Shown one piece after another: positions 38,775 to 47,962 of a stretch of DNA of 64,000 bases. The notes beneath the pieces are model-generated. The model saw only the letters and a program-made list of their open reading frames with translations. It was not told the DNA's origin and did no database searches. The translations under genes were made by a program, and so were the position numbers. Numbering within the stretch: position 1 is the first letter of the stretch; every line of letters begins with the position of its first letter. Origin of the DNA: Gammaproteobacteria bacterium (GTDB taxonomy: Bacteria > Pseudomonadota > Gammaproteobacteria > UBA6429 > Thiohalophilaceae); contig JAJRYG010000090.1 in assembly GCA_024275915.1 (NCBI GenBank), forward strand, positions 1 through 64,000, in the 5' to 3' direction.

Positions 38775-41700
38775 ATGTTTCTGAAAAAATTCATCTTCGT
38801 CAACTGGGGCAATATTCCCAATCTGGAATTCGAGCTGGGTCCCATCAACCTGCTGTCTGGCGGCAACGGCTCGGGCAAGACCACCGCCGCCGATGCCATC
38901 CAGACCATCATGACAGCAGCCCACGAAAACCTGTTCCAGTACAACCCCGGTCAGGACGAGACCACCCAGCGCGGCCGGGGTGGCAAGCGGGTGCGTACCC
39001 TGGCCTCCTATGTGCTCGGTTGTGACGACGGCAGTTATGCGCGGCTGGATCCCACCGATGGGTACCTGGCCGCGGTGTTCAGCCCCACCCGTGGTGAGTC
39101 GGCGGAAGTGTTTACCGCCGTGATCGGCATCCGTGCTTTTCTGGACAATACCGGCGGGCAGAGCGTGGCCCGTCAGGACGAGCTGTTGTTTCTGATCCTG
39201 CCCGGTGAGGAGCTGGGCCTCGGCCACTTCGTGCGCGAAGACAAGGCGGGCAAGTACGTTACGCCCCTGGACAAGATCCAGCACCTGCTGATCCGCGAGT
39301 TCGGCAAGCGCCATGAGAAGTACGACACCAAGAAGGCCTATCTGCGCCGCCTGTACGGCGCCCTGCGCGGCCTGCCCGACAGTGTTGCCGAGCAGGAGGC
39401 CACGGCTGCGGCACGGGCCTTCTCACGCTTCATGGCCTACAAGCCGGTACGCAGCATCAACGACTTCGTGGCCCACGAGATCCTCGAACGCAGGGATCTG
39501 GGTGAGGCCATCCGCTCCATCTCCGGCCAGCTCAAGACCATCCATGCCATGGAGCGCGATGCGGCACGACTGGTGGAATCCATCGAAATCCTGGAGACCG
39601 CCGAGCAGTACGCCAGCCGCTACATCGGGCAGTGGATAGAACTCAACACGCTGGATTTCACCTTGGCCCAGCACGATTACCTGCAACGCCAGCGCGAGTA
39701 TGTCAAGGCCAAGAAGCAGCAGGGCGACTACCGTCGTTCCCTCAAGGAAAACGAGGCCGAGACCGAGCTGGCCGAACAACGCCTGCAGCAACTGCATGAA
39801 CAGCGGGTGCAACTGGAAGCTCAGCGCATGGGAATCAGCGCCCTGCAGCAAAAGGATGAACTGGAACAGCAGCGTGAACAGCAACAGAAGACCCTCATCG
39901 GCATGGCCCGCGTATTACTGGAGCAGGACAATGCGCTGGAAAAAAACCTGCAGGCAACCCGCACCATCGAAGCGGACCTGCAGGATGCCAGCCTGAGCGA
40001 AGATCTGCCCACGGTGGTGGATCTGCAGATCCGCCAGCTGGCCCACAGACTGGTGCAGGAAGGTGGACGCGGTGATCTGGACATCCATGCCCTGCTGCAA
40101 AAGGACATGATGAACGACCTGTCGCCACTGGAGCAGCATCTGGATCAGGCCCAGGCTGCCCAGCGTCTGCACAATCAGTGGCTCGAGCAATGGCAACAGC
40201 AGGCTGAACAGATCGGGGGTCCGTCCCTGCTCGACCAGCTTGCCGAGCTGGCGCACAAGCGCAAGAGCCGTTACGAGCAGTTGAAGAGCCAGGTGCGGCA
40301 GAAGGAACAGGACATCGAGCGCCTGCAGGCGAAGAAGGTCAGCTACCCGGCCTTCGTCGAGCGGGCCCTGGCCGCCATCGTTCGCGACTGTCCCCAGGCC
40401 GATCCGCGCGTGCTGTGTGATCATGTGGAAGTCAGCGATCCCCGCTGGCAGATGGCCATCGAGGGCTATCTTGGCATGGCGCGGTTTTCCATCCTCGTCG
40501 ATGCCGATTACGAGGCCGAAGCCATTCGCATCGTCCGCGCCCTGCCGGGGCGGGACAACCGCGCCCGTATCATCCAGGGCAGCAAGGCCCAGCGCGATGC
40601 CGAGCGGATGAAACTGCCGGCTGATTCCATCATCCACCTGCTGGACTTCAGCCACGCCACCGCCCGCCACTACCTGGTTGCCAGCTATGGCAACGTGGTG
40701 CAGGTGCCTTCTGCCGAGGAACTTCGCCACACCCGCCGCGGGCTTACCGCCGACGGCATGGGTGCCGGCGGCTACAGCATGTTCCGCTGCGACCTGCCCG
40801 ATGGTGAGCTGGTGTTCGGGGTCGCAGCCCGCGAACGGGCGCTCAAGGCCAAGCAGGACGAACTGGCCAGTCTGCAGGAACAGTGGCAGCAGGCCAATGA
40901 CCGCATGCAAGTGGTGGCGCGCCTGCTGGACAACGTGAAAAGACTGCAACCGCTGGACTATGCCGACACCATCACCCGGATGCTGACGGTGCACCGTGAA
41001 CTGCAGACGCTGGAGAACCTGCTGGCTCAGCTGGATCTTTCCGAGCACAAGGATCTGGAAGACAAACTGCAAAACCTGCGTGAACAGACAAGAACCCTGC
41101 AGCAGCAACTGGACAGCCTGAAGGTGGCAAAGGGCGAGTTGCAGGAAAAGATGCGCAAGACCACCGAGCGTTGCAAGAAGCTGGCCGATGAGCAGGATGC
41201 CACCCAGCAGGTGGTGGAAAGCTGCGAACAGAATCTGCGTGCCATCGTCACCCAGTGGCCCGAATTCGATGCCGACGCCCGTCTCGCCGAGGCCGAACAG
41301 GAAGCCGAAAATCTCAATGCCGAGATCGCCCGCAACGCCCATGAGGAGATCGAGCACGATCTGCGCACTCTGGAACGGCGCATGGACGAGGCCATACAGC
41401 AGCACAACCAGCACTGTCAGCCCGGAGATGCCATCGTCTACCACAGCTTCAATGGCGACTACGATGTAACCCTGTTCGGTGCCATCTGCGGTCTGCAGCA
41501 GGATCTGGACCGGGTCTACAACCGACTCAAGAACAACATCCTGGTGGAAAAATACAATCAGCTGCGTGAGCTCAAGAACAGCTTCAACAACGCCTTTGTC
41601 ACCCATTTCTGCCATACCATCCATCAGGCCATCAATGATGGCAAGCGCCAGATCGATCTGCTCAACAAGGAGCTGCAGCACCACAGATTCGGTGATGACC

Positions 41701-42419
41701 GCGAGAGCTTCCGCTTTGGCAGTGACTGGATACCCGAGTTCAAGGACTATGCAAATTTCTTCAAGGATGTGATCAAGCAGCCGGGAGTGGGCGATGAGGT
41801 GGATCTGTTCGAGATGGAACTGTCCGCCAGGTCACAGAAGGTCAGAGAAGAACTGATGCAGATGCTGCTCGATGAAGACGAGAACAAGGCCCTGCGCGAA
41901 CTGGATCGTATCGGCGACTACCGCAACTATCGCAAGTACGAAATCTACAAGGAAGTACAAGGCAAGGAACCCATCGCCCTGAGTGAATACGGTACCGGCA
42001 GCGGTGGGCAGCTGGAAACCCCGGCCTATATCATCCGCTCCGCCGCCATCACCTCCGCCTTCCGTTTTGCCGAAGGCAGCAGCCACCTGCGCATGGTGCT
42101 GGTGGATGAAGCCTTTTCCAAGATGGATGAAACCCGCTCCCGGGAAGTCATCGACTACCTGACCGGGACCCTGGGCCTGCAACTGATCTTCATCATGCCC
42201 ACCAGCAAGTGCGGCCCCTTCATGGATCTGATCAGCAACGAATTCGTCTTTGCCAAGTGCCCAAGCGAACAGCCACGCGGCCAGCTCCACACCCGCGTAC
42301 TGGTGGACCGCAAGCAATGCAACACCGAAAAGATCCAGCAGCTCTGGGCCAACCACAAACGCACTGTCTACCAGCAGGCGGAGCTGGATTTCATGGACGA
42401 GGTGTTGGAAGCAGAGTAA
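38775..42419 (+). CDS. jetC: Wadjet system JetC-like SMC ATPase (MksB/MukB analogue)
   Basis: The 1214-residue ATPase has a Walker A GGNGSGKTT at residues 29-37, long Gln/Glu-rich coiled coils (about 290-520 and 690-930), a hinge-like globular segment around 530-690 (HVEVSDPRWQMAIEGYLGMA), an ABC signature YGTGSGGQLE near 1075 and Walker B MVLVDEAFSKMDETR near 1107. This is the SMC/MukB head-coil-hinge layout. In Wadjet, JetC uses ATP to extrude DNA loops, and small circular DNA is then cut by JetD. All catalytic motifs are intact, so the motor should be active. Confidence 0.92.
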   Translation: MFLKKFIFVNWGNIPNLEFELGPINLLSGGNGSGKTTAADAIQTIMTAAHENLFQYNPGQDETTQRGRGGKRVRTLASYVLGCDDGSYARLDPTDGYLAAVFSPTRGESAEVFTAVIGIRAFLDNTGGQSVARQDELLFLILPGEELGLGHFVREDKAGKYVTPLDKIQHLLIREFGKRHEKYDTKKAYLRRLYGALRGLPDSVAEQEATAAARAFSRFMAYKPVRSINDFVAHEILERRDLGEAIRSISGQLKTIHAMERDAARLVESIEILETAEQYASRYIGQWIELNTLDFTLAQHDYLQRQREYVKAKKQQGDYRRSLKENEAETELAEQRLQQLHEQRVQLEAQRMGISALQQKDELEQQREQQQKTLIGMARVLLEQDNALEKNLQATRTIEADLQDASLSEDLPTVVDLQIRQLAHRLVQEGGRGDLDIHALLQKDMMNDLSPLEQHLDQAQAAQRLHNQWLEQWQQQAEQIGGPSLLDQLAELAHKRKSRYEQLKSQVRQKEQDIERLQAKKVSYPAFVERALAAIVRDCPQADPRVLCDHVEVSDPRWQMAIEGYLGMARFSILVDADYEAEAIRIVRALPGRDNRARIIQGSKAQRDAERMKLPADSIIHLLDFSHATARHYLVASYGNVVQVPSAEELRHTRRGLTADGMGAGGYSMFRCDLPDGELVFGVAARERALKAKQDELASLQEQWQQANDRMQVVARLLDNVKRLQPLDYADTITRMLTVHRELQTLENLLAQLDLSEHKDLEDKLQNLREQTRTLQQQLDSLKVAKGELQEKMRKTTERCKKLADEQDATQQVVESCEQNLRAIVTQWPEFDADARLAEAEQEAENLNAEIARNAHEEIEHDLRTLERRMDEAIQQHNQHCQPGDAIVYHSFNGDYDVTLFGAICGLQQDLDRVYNRLKNNILVEKYNQLRELKNSFNNAFVTHFCHTIHQAINDGKRQIDLLNKELQHHRFGDDRESFRFGSDWIPEFKDYANFFKDVIKQPGVGDEVDLFEMELSARSQKVREELMQMLLDEDENKALRELDRIGDYRNYRKYEIYKEVQGKEPIALSEYGTGSGGQLETPAYIIRSAAITSAFRFAEGSSHLRMVLVDEAFSKMDETRSREVIDYLTGTLGLQLIFIMPTSKCGPFMDLISNEFVFAKCPSEQPRGQLHTRVLVDRKQCNTEKIQQLWANHKRTVYQQAELDFMDEVLEAE

Positions 42420-42437
42420 ATGTGATAACCACCGATT

Positions 42438-42463
42438 CAAGGTACAAGATGAAAGATACAAGG
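42438..42463. repeat. A-rich heptamer-like repeat between jetC and jetD
   Basis: The stretch ggtacaagatgaaagatac repeats an AAGATRM unit at about 7-bp spacing and resembles the array at 62109-62143. No terminator is seen in the 117-bp gap. Confidence 0.35.
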
Positions 42464-42536
42464 GGAGTTACCACCGCTGGCATCAGGGCCATGCCTGAAT
42501 CCGGTTGCATTTACCTTGTGCCGGAGCACTGAACCC

Positions 42537-43682
42537 ATGTCTGCGCCCCCTGCCTGGCTGGACGATGCCCCCGAACTTCGCAAGCTGCTGGGAACCTTTC
42601 TTGACCGGCTGGATCGGCAGCCAGCCAGCGCGCGTAAAAATGCCTTGGCCCTGACCTTGAACGACAAGACCCTGCCCGAGCTGTTCGGGCCGGGCGAGCA
42701 GGCCGACAGGTTGTGGGACTGGCTGCGCAGTCTGGCCGAGGATCACGGTGTCCTTGCGATCCGGCCTGACGACAAGCGCAACCCGCTGGACCCAGAATAT
42801 CTGGGTGCGCGCTTGCGCCTGCGCAAAGGGGGGGAGGCGATCCTGCGCGCCTGGCTGGGACGCCCGGCGGGCCGCTCGCCCCTGCAGCAGTGGAGGAAGA
42901 GCGTGACGGCGGCGGGGCAGTTTGCCGGCAGCGTTGCGAAGCTGGCGGCTCATCGCATCGTTCTGCCGGGCTGGAGCGACGCCCAGGTGGTGGCAGGCTT
43001 CGTCTGCCTGGGCCGCCAGCCCGGTGGCCTGAGCCTGCGCCAGTTGAGCAGCCGCTGCTTTGCCGGCGATTCCAAGTTTCTCGACAACCGCGAGGATCTG
43101 ATCCGTGAACTGTACCCGGAACGGGTCATCGCACCACGGCCGGTGATGGTCAGTGTGTTTCTGCCAGCCAGGATCGAGGGCGTGCTGTTCATCGAAAACC
43201 AGGACAGTTACCTGCAGGCCGTGAGCGACGAATTGGGCACACGGCACAAGTTCGCTCTGGTGTACGCGGCGGGTTTCCGTGGCAGCGCAGGGCGGATACG
43301 CCAGCGTGAAGGTGTGAGCCTGCACTACCACGGTGCCAGCGCCATGAACGGGCAGGCGCAACTGGAGGCCTGGTGGTTCGGGCCGGACACCGCCGGCTGG
43401 CCCTGCTGGTTCTGGGGTGACCTGGACTATGCCGGCATGGGGATCCTCAAGGCCTTCAGACAGCGCTTCGGCAACATGCAGGCCTGGCAGCCGGGCTACC
43501 GGCCCATGCTCGACCGGCTGCAAAAGGGCCAGGGCCACGCCCCGGCCATGACCGACAAACAGGCCCAGACCGATCCCGGCAGCACCGGCTGCGACTATGC
43601 CGATACCGTACTGCTACCGCTCATGCGCCAGCATGGCATGTTCGTGGATCAGGAAGGCACGCAAGGGGTGAGTGACGGGTGA
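42537..43682 (+). CDS. jetD: Wadjet system JetD-like TOPRIM nuclease (DUF3322/DUF2220, MksG analogue)
   Basis: From ATG 42537 the protein is 381 residues. The N-terminal half is an arm-like DUF3322-type region. The C-terminal DUF2220 domain is TOPRIM-like, with the acidic residue in LFIENQDSYLQAV near 219 and the DxD in FWGDLDYAGMGIL near 296. JetD cleaves plasmid-sized DNA trapped by the JetABC motor. The gene starts 117 bp after jetC, unlike the tight jetABC spacing, and the gap contains A-rich heptamer-like repeats. The last codons (GVSDG) and stop are supplied by a GTGACGA heptamer island. Confidence 0.88.
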   Translation: MSAPPAWLDDAPELRKLLGTFLDRLDRQPASARKNALALTLNDKTLPELFGPGEQADRLWDWLRSLAEDHGVLAIRPDDKRNPLDPEYLGARLRLRKGGEAILRAWLGRPAGRSPLQQWRKSVTAAGQFAGSVAKLAAHRIVLPGWSDAQVVAGFVCLGRQPGGLSLRQLSSRCFAGDSKFLDNREDLIRELYPERVIAPRPVMVSVFLPARIEGVLFIENQDSYLQAVSDELGTRHKFALVYAAGFRGSAGRIRQREGVSLHYHGASAMNGQAQLEAWWFGPDTAGWPCWFWGDLDYAGMGILKAFRQRFGNMQAWQPGYRPMLDRLQKGQGHAPAMTDKQAQTDPGSTGCDYADTVLLPLMRQHGMFVDQEGTQGVSDG

Positions 43683-43690
43683 CGAGGATC
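43666..43690. repeat. Heptamer repeat island overlapping the jetD stop
   Basis: The stretch gtgagtgacgggtgacgagg keeps the 7-bp GTGACGA register and provides the TGA stop of jetD. Confidence 0.5.
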
Positions 43691-43703
43691 AGGGATATTC
43701 CGT

Positions 43704-43840
43704 CATGCCAGCGCAGGCTGGCATCTAGGAAGGGGTGGGATTGAGAAAAAGGGCAAATTCGTTGCCACGAACCCCCTTGTTGCCATCGACAAGCCACCAT
43801 GCCCGCCGAAGCCTCCCTGGATTCCGGCCTTCGCCGGAAT
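43704..43840. repeat. Two REP-like palindromes after jetD
   Basis: ATGCCAGCGCAGGCTGGCAT (43704-43723) and ATTCCGGCCTTCGCCGGAAT (43821-43840) are short perfect or near-perfect palindromes of common proteobacterial types. The 293-bp gap between jetD and the convergent cytochrome-porin gene holds no ORF of merit. Confidence 0.65.
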
Positions 43841-43975
43841 GACGATGGAACATGGTACCGTCAGGGTTCCCGCGACCGATGCGCCTCCATGCGTCGGCAC
43901 ATCCTGCAAGAATATAATCCGGCGGTAGGATGCCGCTGAGCAAGTCGAAGCGCATCGAACGTCCGCCAGGGGGGG

Positions 43976-45268
43976 TCAGAACGCTGCGTCGAAGCCTACC
44001 AGGGCGTAGTTCTCCGAGGTCAGGTGGCCGGTCCAGTACTGGCCGGTTTTATCCTGTACGTCGAGGAAGTCGCCATTGACTTCGATAATGCCCTTGACGT
44101 TGCGCATGAAGTAATAGGATGCCGTGAAGGTCAGCGCGTTGATGTCAATGCCTTCATAGACCGTGTCGGTATTTTTCAGATCGCCGGCATCGGCATAGTT
44201 GTAGAGGAAGGAAAAGACCCAGCGCTGGCTATGTACGTAATCCACCCCGGCAAAGCTACCAAACCAGTCATAGCTCTTGCCTACATCTATGAAGTCATCC
44301 CACTGATTCCAGATGGCCTGCACGAACCAGTAGACCTTGGCGTTGACGTTACCCGAAAGATCCACGCCATAGGCGATCTTCGGCGTATCCCGCGTTCCGC
44401 TGCTGGAGATCCCCGCATAGTTCTTCTGGGTACCGGCATAGCCGAACAGGCCGATACTGACCGGGCCGGCATCACCACCGAGGCGGCAGTAGAAAGCCTT
44501 GCCGTTGTCGTTGTCGAACAGATGGTCGGGACGTTTGTAGCCGGGACTGTTGATGGCGTAGTTCTGGTCGATGCCATTGCCATTGACCCAGCCCAGTGCC
44601 AGGTCGACCACATTGAAGTCGTAGTTGAAGGTGACGCCACGATCATAGGTCAGGCCGGCCATGCGGTAGACCATGAAATCCTGGAAGGTGAGGCGGGTTT
44701 CGCGGGGGAACATCAGATCGGACACCTGGTACTGGCCCAGCATCATGCCAATCTTGCTGCCAAACAGATCGTCATGGCTGAACCAGGCATCCTCGACGAT
44801 CACCTCACCATTGCCGCCCTTTTCGGCAAAGATGGCATAGAAGTAGTAGCTGATATGGTCCGACAGGGGTGCGCTGGAGAGCAGCTTGATGAGGTAGGGG
44901 CCCTGGAAGTCGGTGTTGGCGCTGACTTCCTCGCCGGTTTCGATGTTGATGTTCCTGGCTTCGCGCTGCTGCACATAGGCCTGGGCGCGGATGGCCAGGG
45001 GCACGCTGTCGGGCAGGGCCAGCATGTCGTCCCCGGTGGGGGTGGTGCTGTCTTTCCAGTTGGGCAAGCGGTAGTTGGACTTGACGAAATTTTCTCCAAA
45101 TTCATTCAGGCGCGGGAAGGCGGCGTGACAGGCGGTACAGGTCAGGCTGTATTTTCGGGCAAAGGCAGGAATGGCCTCGCTGCTGGTGGGGAGCATGCTC
45201 AACAGCAGTGCAATGAGCAGGCTGCCGAGAATCCAGTGACGTGAATGGATATTGTTCAGATATGGCAT
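43976..45268 (-). CDS. Cyc2-like outer-membrane monohaem cytochrome-porin
   Basis: The 430-residue protein has a signal peptide (WILGSLLIALLLSMLPTSSEA), then at the start of the mature chain AIPAFARKYSLTCTACHAAF with one CxxCH haem site (residues 44-48) and FPRLNEFGENFVKSNYRLP. The rest is a run of amphipathic aromatic beta strands ending in FDAAF, the C-terminal Phe expected of an outer-membrane barrel. A haem domain followed by a porin in one chain is the architecture of Cyc2, the iron-oxidising outer-membrane cytochrome, whose N-terminus is similar. Related proteins of unknown function also exist, so electron transfer across the outer membrane is inferred. A GGAGAGAG ribosome binding site supports the start. 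Confidence 0.75.
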   Translation of the reverse strand: MPYLNNIHSRHWILGSLLIALLLSMLPTSSEAIPAFARKYSLTCTACHAAFPRLNEFGENFVKSNYRLPNWKDSTTPTGDDMLALPDSVPLAIRAQAYVQQREARNINIETGEEVSANTDFQGPYLIKLLSSAPLSDHISYYFYAIFAEKGGNGEVIVEDAWFSHDDLFGSKIGMMLGQYQVSDLMFPRETRLTFQDFMVYRMAGLTYDRGVTFNYDFNVVDLALGWVNGNGIDQNYAINSPGYKRPDHLFDNDNGKAFYCRLGGDAGPVSIGLFGYAGTQKNYAGISSSGTRDTPKIAYGVDLSGNVNAKVYWFVQAIWNQWDDFIDVGKSYDWFGSFAGVDYVHSQRWVFSFLYNYADAGDLKNTDTVYEGIDINALTFTASYYFMRNVKGIIEVNGDFLDVQDKTGQYWTGHLTSENYALVGFDAAF

Positions 45269-45730
45269 GATGAATACTCTCTCCGGGTATTGGGTTATGG
45301 GCAGGGCAAGCGCTTACTCACCTTGCGCCGGCCACGAACCGTCTATGAGGCAGTATGATCTTGCCCTGGGGAATGGGCAGATCATGGCAGTGCCTTGTCG
45401 AACTACGCCATAAGCATAGCCATAATTGCTGAATTTAACCTTAAATCGGTTTTTGCCGGGTAAAAATACTTTTTGTCGCTTCAATAGTAAGGGTAATTTG
45501 TATAGGCTGAGGGCTCTGAATGCATCGCGGGAGGTATGTGTCAGGCCGGTTTCTGTGCCGTTCGATAACGAAAGGTTGCAATTACAAATCTGTAAATACA
45601 TTCGCAGTGTCTTAAATGGTATATTGATGACGCTTTATCAGGCTGTTGAAAAAGTCCCGCCGTGGGCATTTCCAGCCGTATCCTGGAGGTAGGAATGTCA
45701 AGCCAGGTTTTACAAGTGAGGGGAGTGATC
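45269..45730. other. Divergent promoter region with a dispersed repeat
   Basis: This 462-bp gap separates two divergent outer-membrane protein genes. It is AT-rich at 45420-45630 and contains a GTTGAAAAA element at 45636-45687. No ORF is convincing and no promoter pair can be placed with confidence. Confidence 0.5.
45636..45687. repeat. GTTGAAAAA dispersed element, copy F
   Basis: The left arm TATCAGGCTGTTGAAAAAGTCC is clear; the right arm (tttccagccgtatcctgg) is degenerate. Confidence 0.55.
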
Positions 45731-46555
45731 ATGACAACAAGAATACGCAAACAACTGGCAATGGCGTGCCTGTTTACCGCCGTGACAGGTCTGGCAATGG
45801 CCGAGGTGGTACCCGACAGGCTCAAGGTGATGCTGGGCGGTTACAAGGTGCAACGTTATGACACCCAGGTTGCCTGGAACAGCCCGGGTATCATCGGTGT
45901 GACCATCGACCTCGGCAAGGATCTGGGGGTTTCTGCCGAAAGTGTGGTTCTCAGATTTGATGGCTACTACCGTTTTACCCCCGAGCACCGCATCGAATTT
46001 GGCTGGCTTTCGATTAATTCCAGTGGTTCACGAAACGTGACAGGTGAGATTCCCTGGCCACCGGACGACCCGATCCCTGTGGGAACGCGGGTAGATTCAT
46101 ATCTGGATACGGATACCTACCGGGTTGGCTATGCCTGGTCCTTTTACCACAACGAAAAGGTCGAGCTGTCCCTTGCTGCCGGTTTGCACATTACCCAGGT
46201 AAGTGTCGGGATCAGGGCTGAAGTCACCGGTGGCGGTACTGTCGGCAGTGGCGCAGAAGCCCTGGAGGTGACGGCGCCCCTGCCCGTAGTGGGTTACCGT
46301 GTCAGCTATAACGTCAATCCCCGTCTCAAGGTCATGTTGCTCTCTGACGTGTTCTCCATGAATTACAGTGACACCAGTGGTACCTACCAGGACATGAGCA
46401 TCCTGGCCGAGTACCGGGTTATCCACAACATGAGCATCGGCGGTGGTTTCAACTACAATGTCCTGAATGTGACATCGAATGCTGATGATGGTACCTCCCT
46501 GTCATTCAAGAACACCGTATCGGGTTTCATGTTGTACCTGGCGGCAGGTTTCTGA
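45731..46555 (+). CDS. Outer-membrane beta-barrel protein of unknown function
   Basis: From ATG 45731 (GAGGGGAG ribosome binding site) the protein is 274 residues. A signal peptide (KQLAMACLFTAVTGLAMA) is followed by alternating beta strands with aromatic girdle residues (RFDGYYRFTPEHRIEFGW, YRVGYAWSFYHNEKVELSLAAGLHI) and a C-terminal YLAAGF ending in Phe, all typical of a small outer-membrane barrel. The family is not identified. It is divergent from the Cyc2-like gene, and both products are outer-membrane barrels, so joint regulation is possible. Confidence 0.75.
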   Translation: MTTRIRKQLAMACLFTAVTGLAMAEVVPDRLKVMLGGYKVQRYDTQVAWNSPGIIGVTIDLGKDLGVSAESVVLRFDGYYRFTPEHRIEFGWLSINSSGSRNVTGEIPWPPDDPIPVGTRVDSYLDTDTYRVGYAWSFYHNEKVELSLAAGLHITQVSVGIRAEVTGGGTVGSGAEALEVTAPLPVVGYRVSYNVNPRLKVMLLSDVFSMNYSDTSGTYQDMSILAEYRVIHNMSIGGGFNYNVLNVTSNADDGTSLSFKNTVSGFMLYLAAGF

Positions 46556-46653
46556 ATGCCCGGACAGTGGTAACCGACCGGCACAGGCAGGGCTGCGGAT
46601 ACCCGCATTGCCGCCTGCTGAAGTGAGATAGCCAACCTGTCTGTTGAGTCATC

Positions 46654-47847
46654 ATGCGTATTCTGCTTTTTTCCAGCCTCTATCCCAGCTCCATCAAGCC
46701 ACGCCATGGCGTGTTTGTTGAACATCGGCTGAGAAAGCTGCTGTCATCGAATCAGGTGGAGGCGCGGGTGATGGCTCCGGTGCCGTGGTTTCCTTCCAGC
46801 AACGAACGGTTTGGCAGTTATGCCGAGTTTGCCAGAGTGCCGGCCAAGGAAGTGCGCCACGGCATCGATGTGTACCATCCACGCTACCTGCTGTTGCCAA
46901 GGATCGGCATGACCAGCGCTCCTTTTTTTCTAGCCTCCAGTGCCATTGCCAGCATCAGGAAGCTGAACCGTCAGGGTCATGATTTCGATCTCATCGATGC
47001 CCACTATTATTACCCGGATGGTGTGGCTGCGGCGATGGTGGCCCGTTACTTCAACAAGCCGCTGGTCGTGACGGCACGGGGGACCGACATCAACCTTATC
47101 CCACGATACCGCTTGCCCCGGCGCATGATCCGCTGGGCAGCCGGGACGGCCGATGCCAGTATCACGGTCTGTCAGGCGCTCAAGGACGAAATGGTCTCCA
47201 TGGGTATCGATTCGCAGAGCATTACGGTGTTGCGAAACGGTGTGGATCTGCAACTGTTCCGGCCCGTCGAGGACCGGAGTGCACTTCGGGCCAAACTGGG
47301 TATCAAGGGACGGACCCTGCTGTCGGTGGGGCATCATATAGAACGCAAGGGCCACCATCTGATCATCGAAGCCATGCAAAAGCTGCCGGACATGAACCTG
47401 CTGATCGCGGGTGACGGAGAAGAGGAAGCAAGGCTAAAGGCCCTGACCGGCAAGCTGGGTCTTGAGCAACGGGTACGCTTTCTGGGTGCCGTTTCACAGG
47501 AACAGTTGCGGAACTACTATGGGGCTGCGGATGCCTTGGTGCTGGCTTCCAGTCGAGAAGGCTGGGCCAATGTACTGCTGGAATCCATGGCCTGTGGTAC
47601 ACCGGTTGTGGCCACTCGTGTCTGGGGCACTCCGGAAGTGGTGGCGGTCCCGGAAGCCGGGGTGCTGATCGCGCAAAGAACAGCCGATGCCATTGCCGCA
47701 GGCACTCAGGCACTGTTCGCCAGCTATCCTGATCGCAAGGCCACCCGGCGGTATGCCGAGCAGTTCAGCTGGGACTTTACGACCCAGGGGCAACTGGATC
47801 TGTTTCGCAGGATCATCGCGCAACATGAGTCAAAAGCCATCCCTTAG
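46654..47847 (+). CDS. Glycosyltransferase, family 4 (GT-B fold)
   Basis: The 397-residue protein starts MRILLFSSLYPSSIKPRHGVFVEHRL and has an N-terminal glycosyltransferase-4 domain and the C-terminal nucleotide-sugar-binding signature ALVLASSREGWANVLLESMACGTPVVATRVWGTPEVV. That is the GT4 pattern of retaining transferases building LPS, capsule or exopolysaccharide. The sugar and acceptor cannot be inferred. It stands alone, with a composite repeat after it, and is not part of an obvious polysaccharide cluster. Confidence 0.9.
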   Translation: MRILLFSSLYPSSIKPRHGVFVEHRLRKLLSSNQVEARVMAPVPWFPSSNERFGSYAEFARVPAKEVRHGIDVYHPRYLLLPRIGMTSAPFFLASSAIASIRKLNRQGHDFDLIDAHYYYPDGVAAAMVARYFNKPLVVTARGTDINLIPRYRLPRRMIRWAAGTADASITVCQALKDEMVSMGIDSQSITVLRNGVDLQLFRPVEDRSALRAKLGIKGRTLLSVGHHIERKGHHLIIEAMQKLPDMNLLIAGDGEEEARLKALTGKLGLEQRVRFLGAVSQEQLRNYYGAADALVLASSREGWANVLLESMACGTPVVATRVWGTPEVVAVPEAGVLIAQRTADAIAAGTQALFASYPDRKATRRYAEQFSWDFTTQGQLDLFRRIIAQHESKAIP

Positions 47848-47962
47848 CAGGATGTTGAAAAAGCCCATCCCTGGCCTTTTTCAACCCGGGAACGGCAAAC
47901 GCAGTTTGCCGTTCCCTCACAGGCTGTCGAAAAAGTCCTTCCGTGGACTTTTCAATACCGGA
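47845..47962. repeat. GTTGAAAAA dispersed element, composite copy G
   Basis: It starts at the stop codon of the glycosyltransferase gene (TAGCAGGATGTTGAAAAAG). It contains the hairpin gggaacggcaaac..tttgccgttccc and is nearly identical to copy A over about 70 bp. A second half aggctgtcgaaaaagtcc..ggacttttcaataccgg forms another hairpin. Confidence 0.75.

Noticed and set aside
39915-41684. A 589-codon minus-strand frame inside jetC
   Set aside because: Shadow of the jetC coiled-coil region; low-complexity Leu/Gln translation with no family resemblance.
38775-42419. jetC considered as housekeeping MukB or as SbcC/RecN
   Set aside because: The neighbours (JetA signature, DUF4194, DUF2220 TOPRIM nuclease) fit a Wadjet/Mks operon, and no smtA-mukFE context or sbcD partner is present.
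44024-45244. A 406-codon plus-strand frame opposite the Cyc2-like gene
   Set aside because: The minus strand has a signal peptide, haem motif and barrel pattern with a good ribosome binding site; the plus frame is its shadow.
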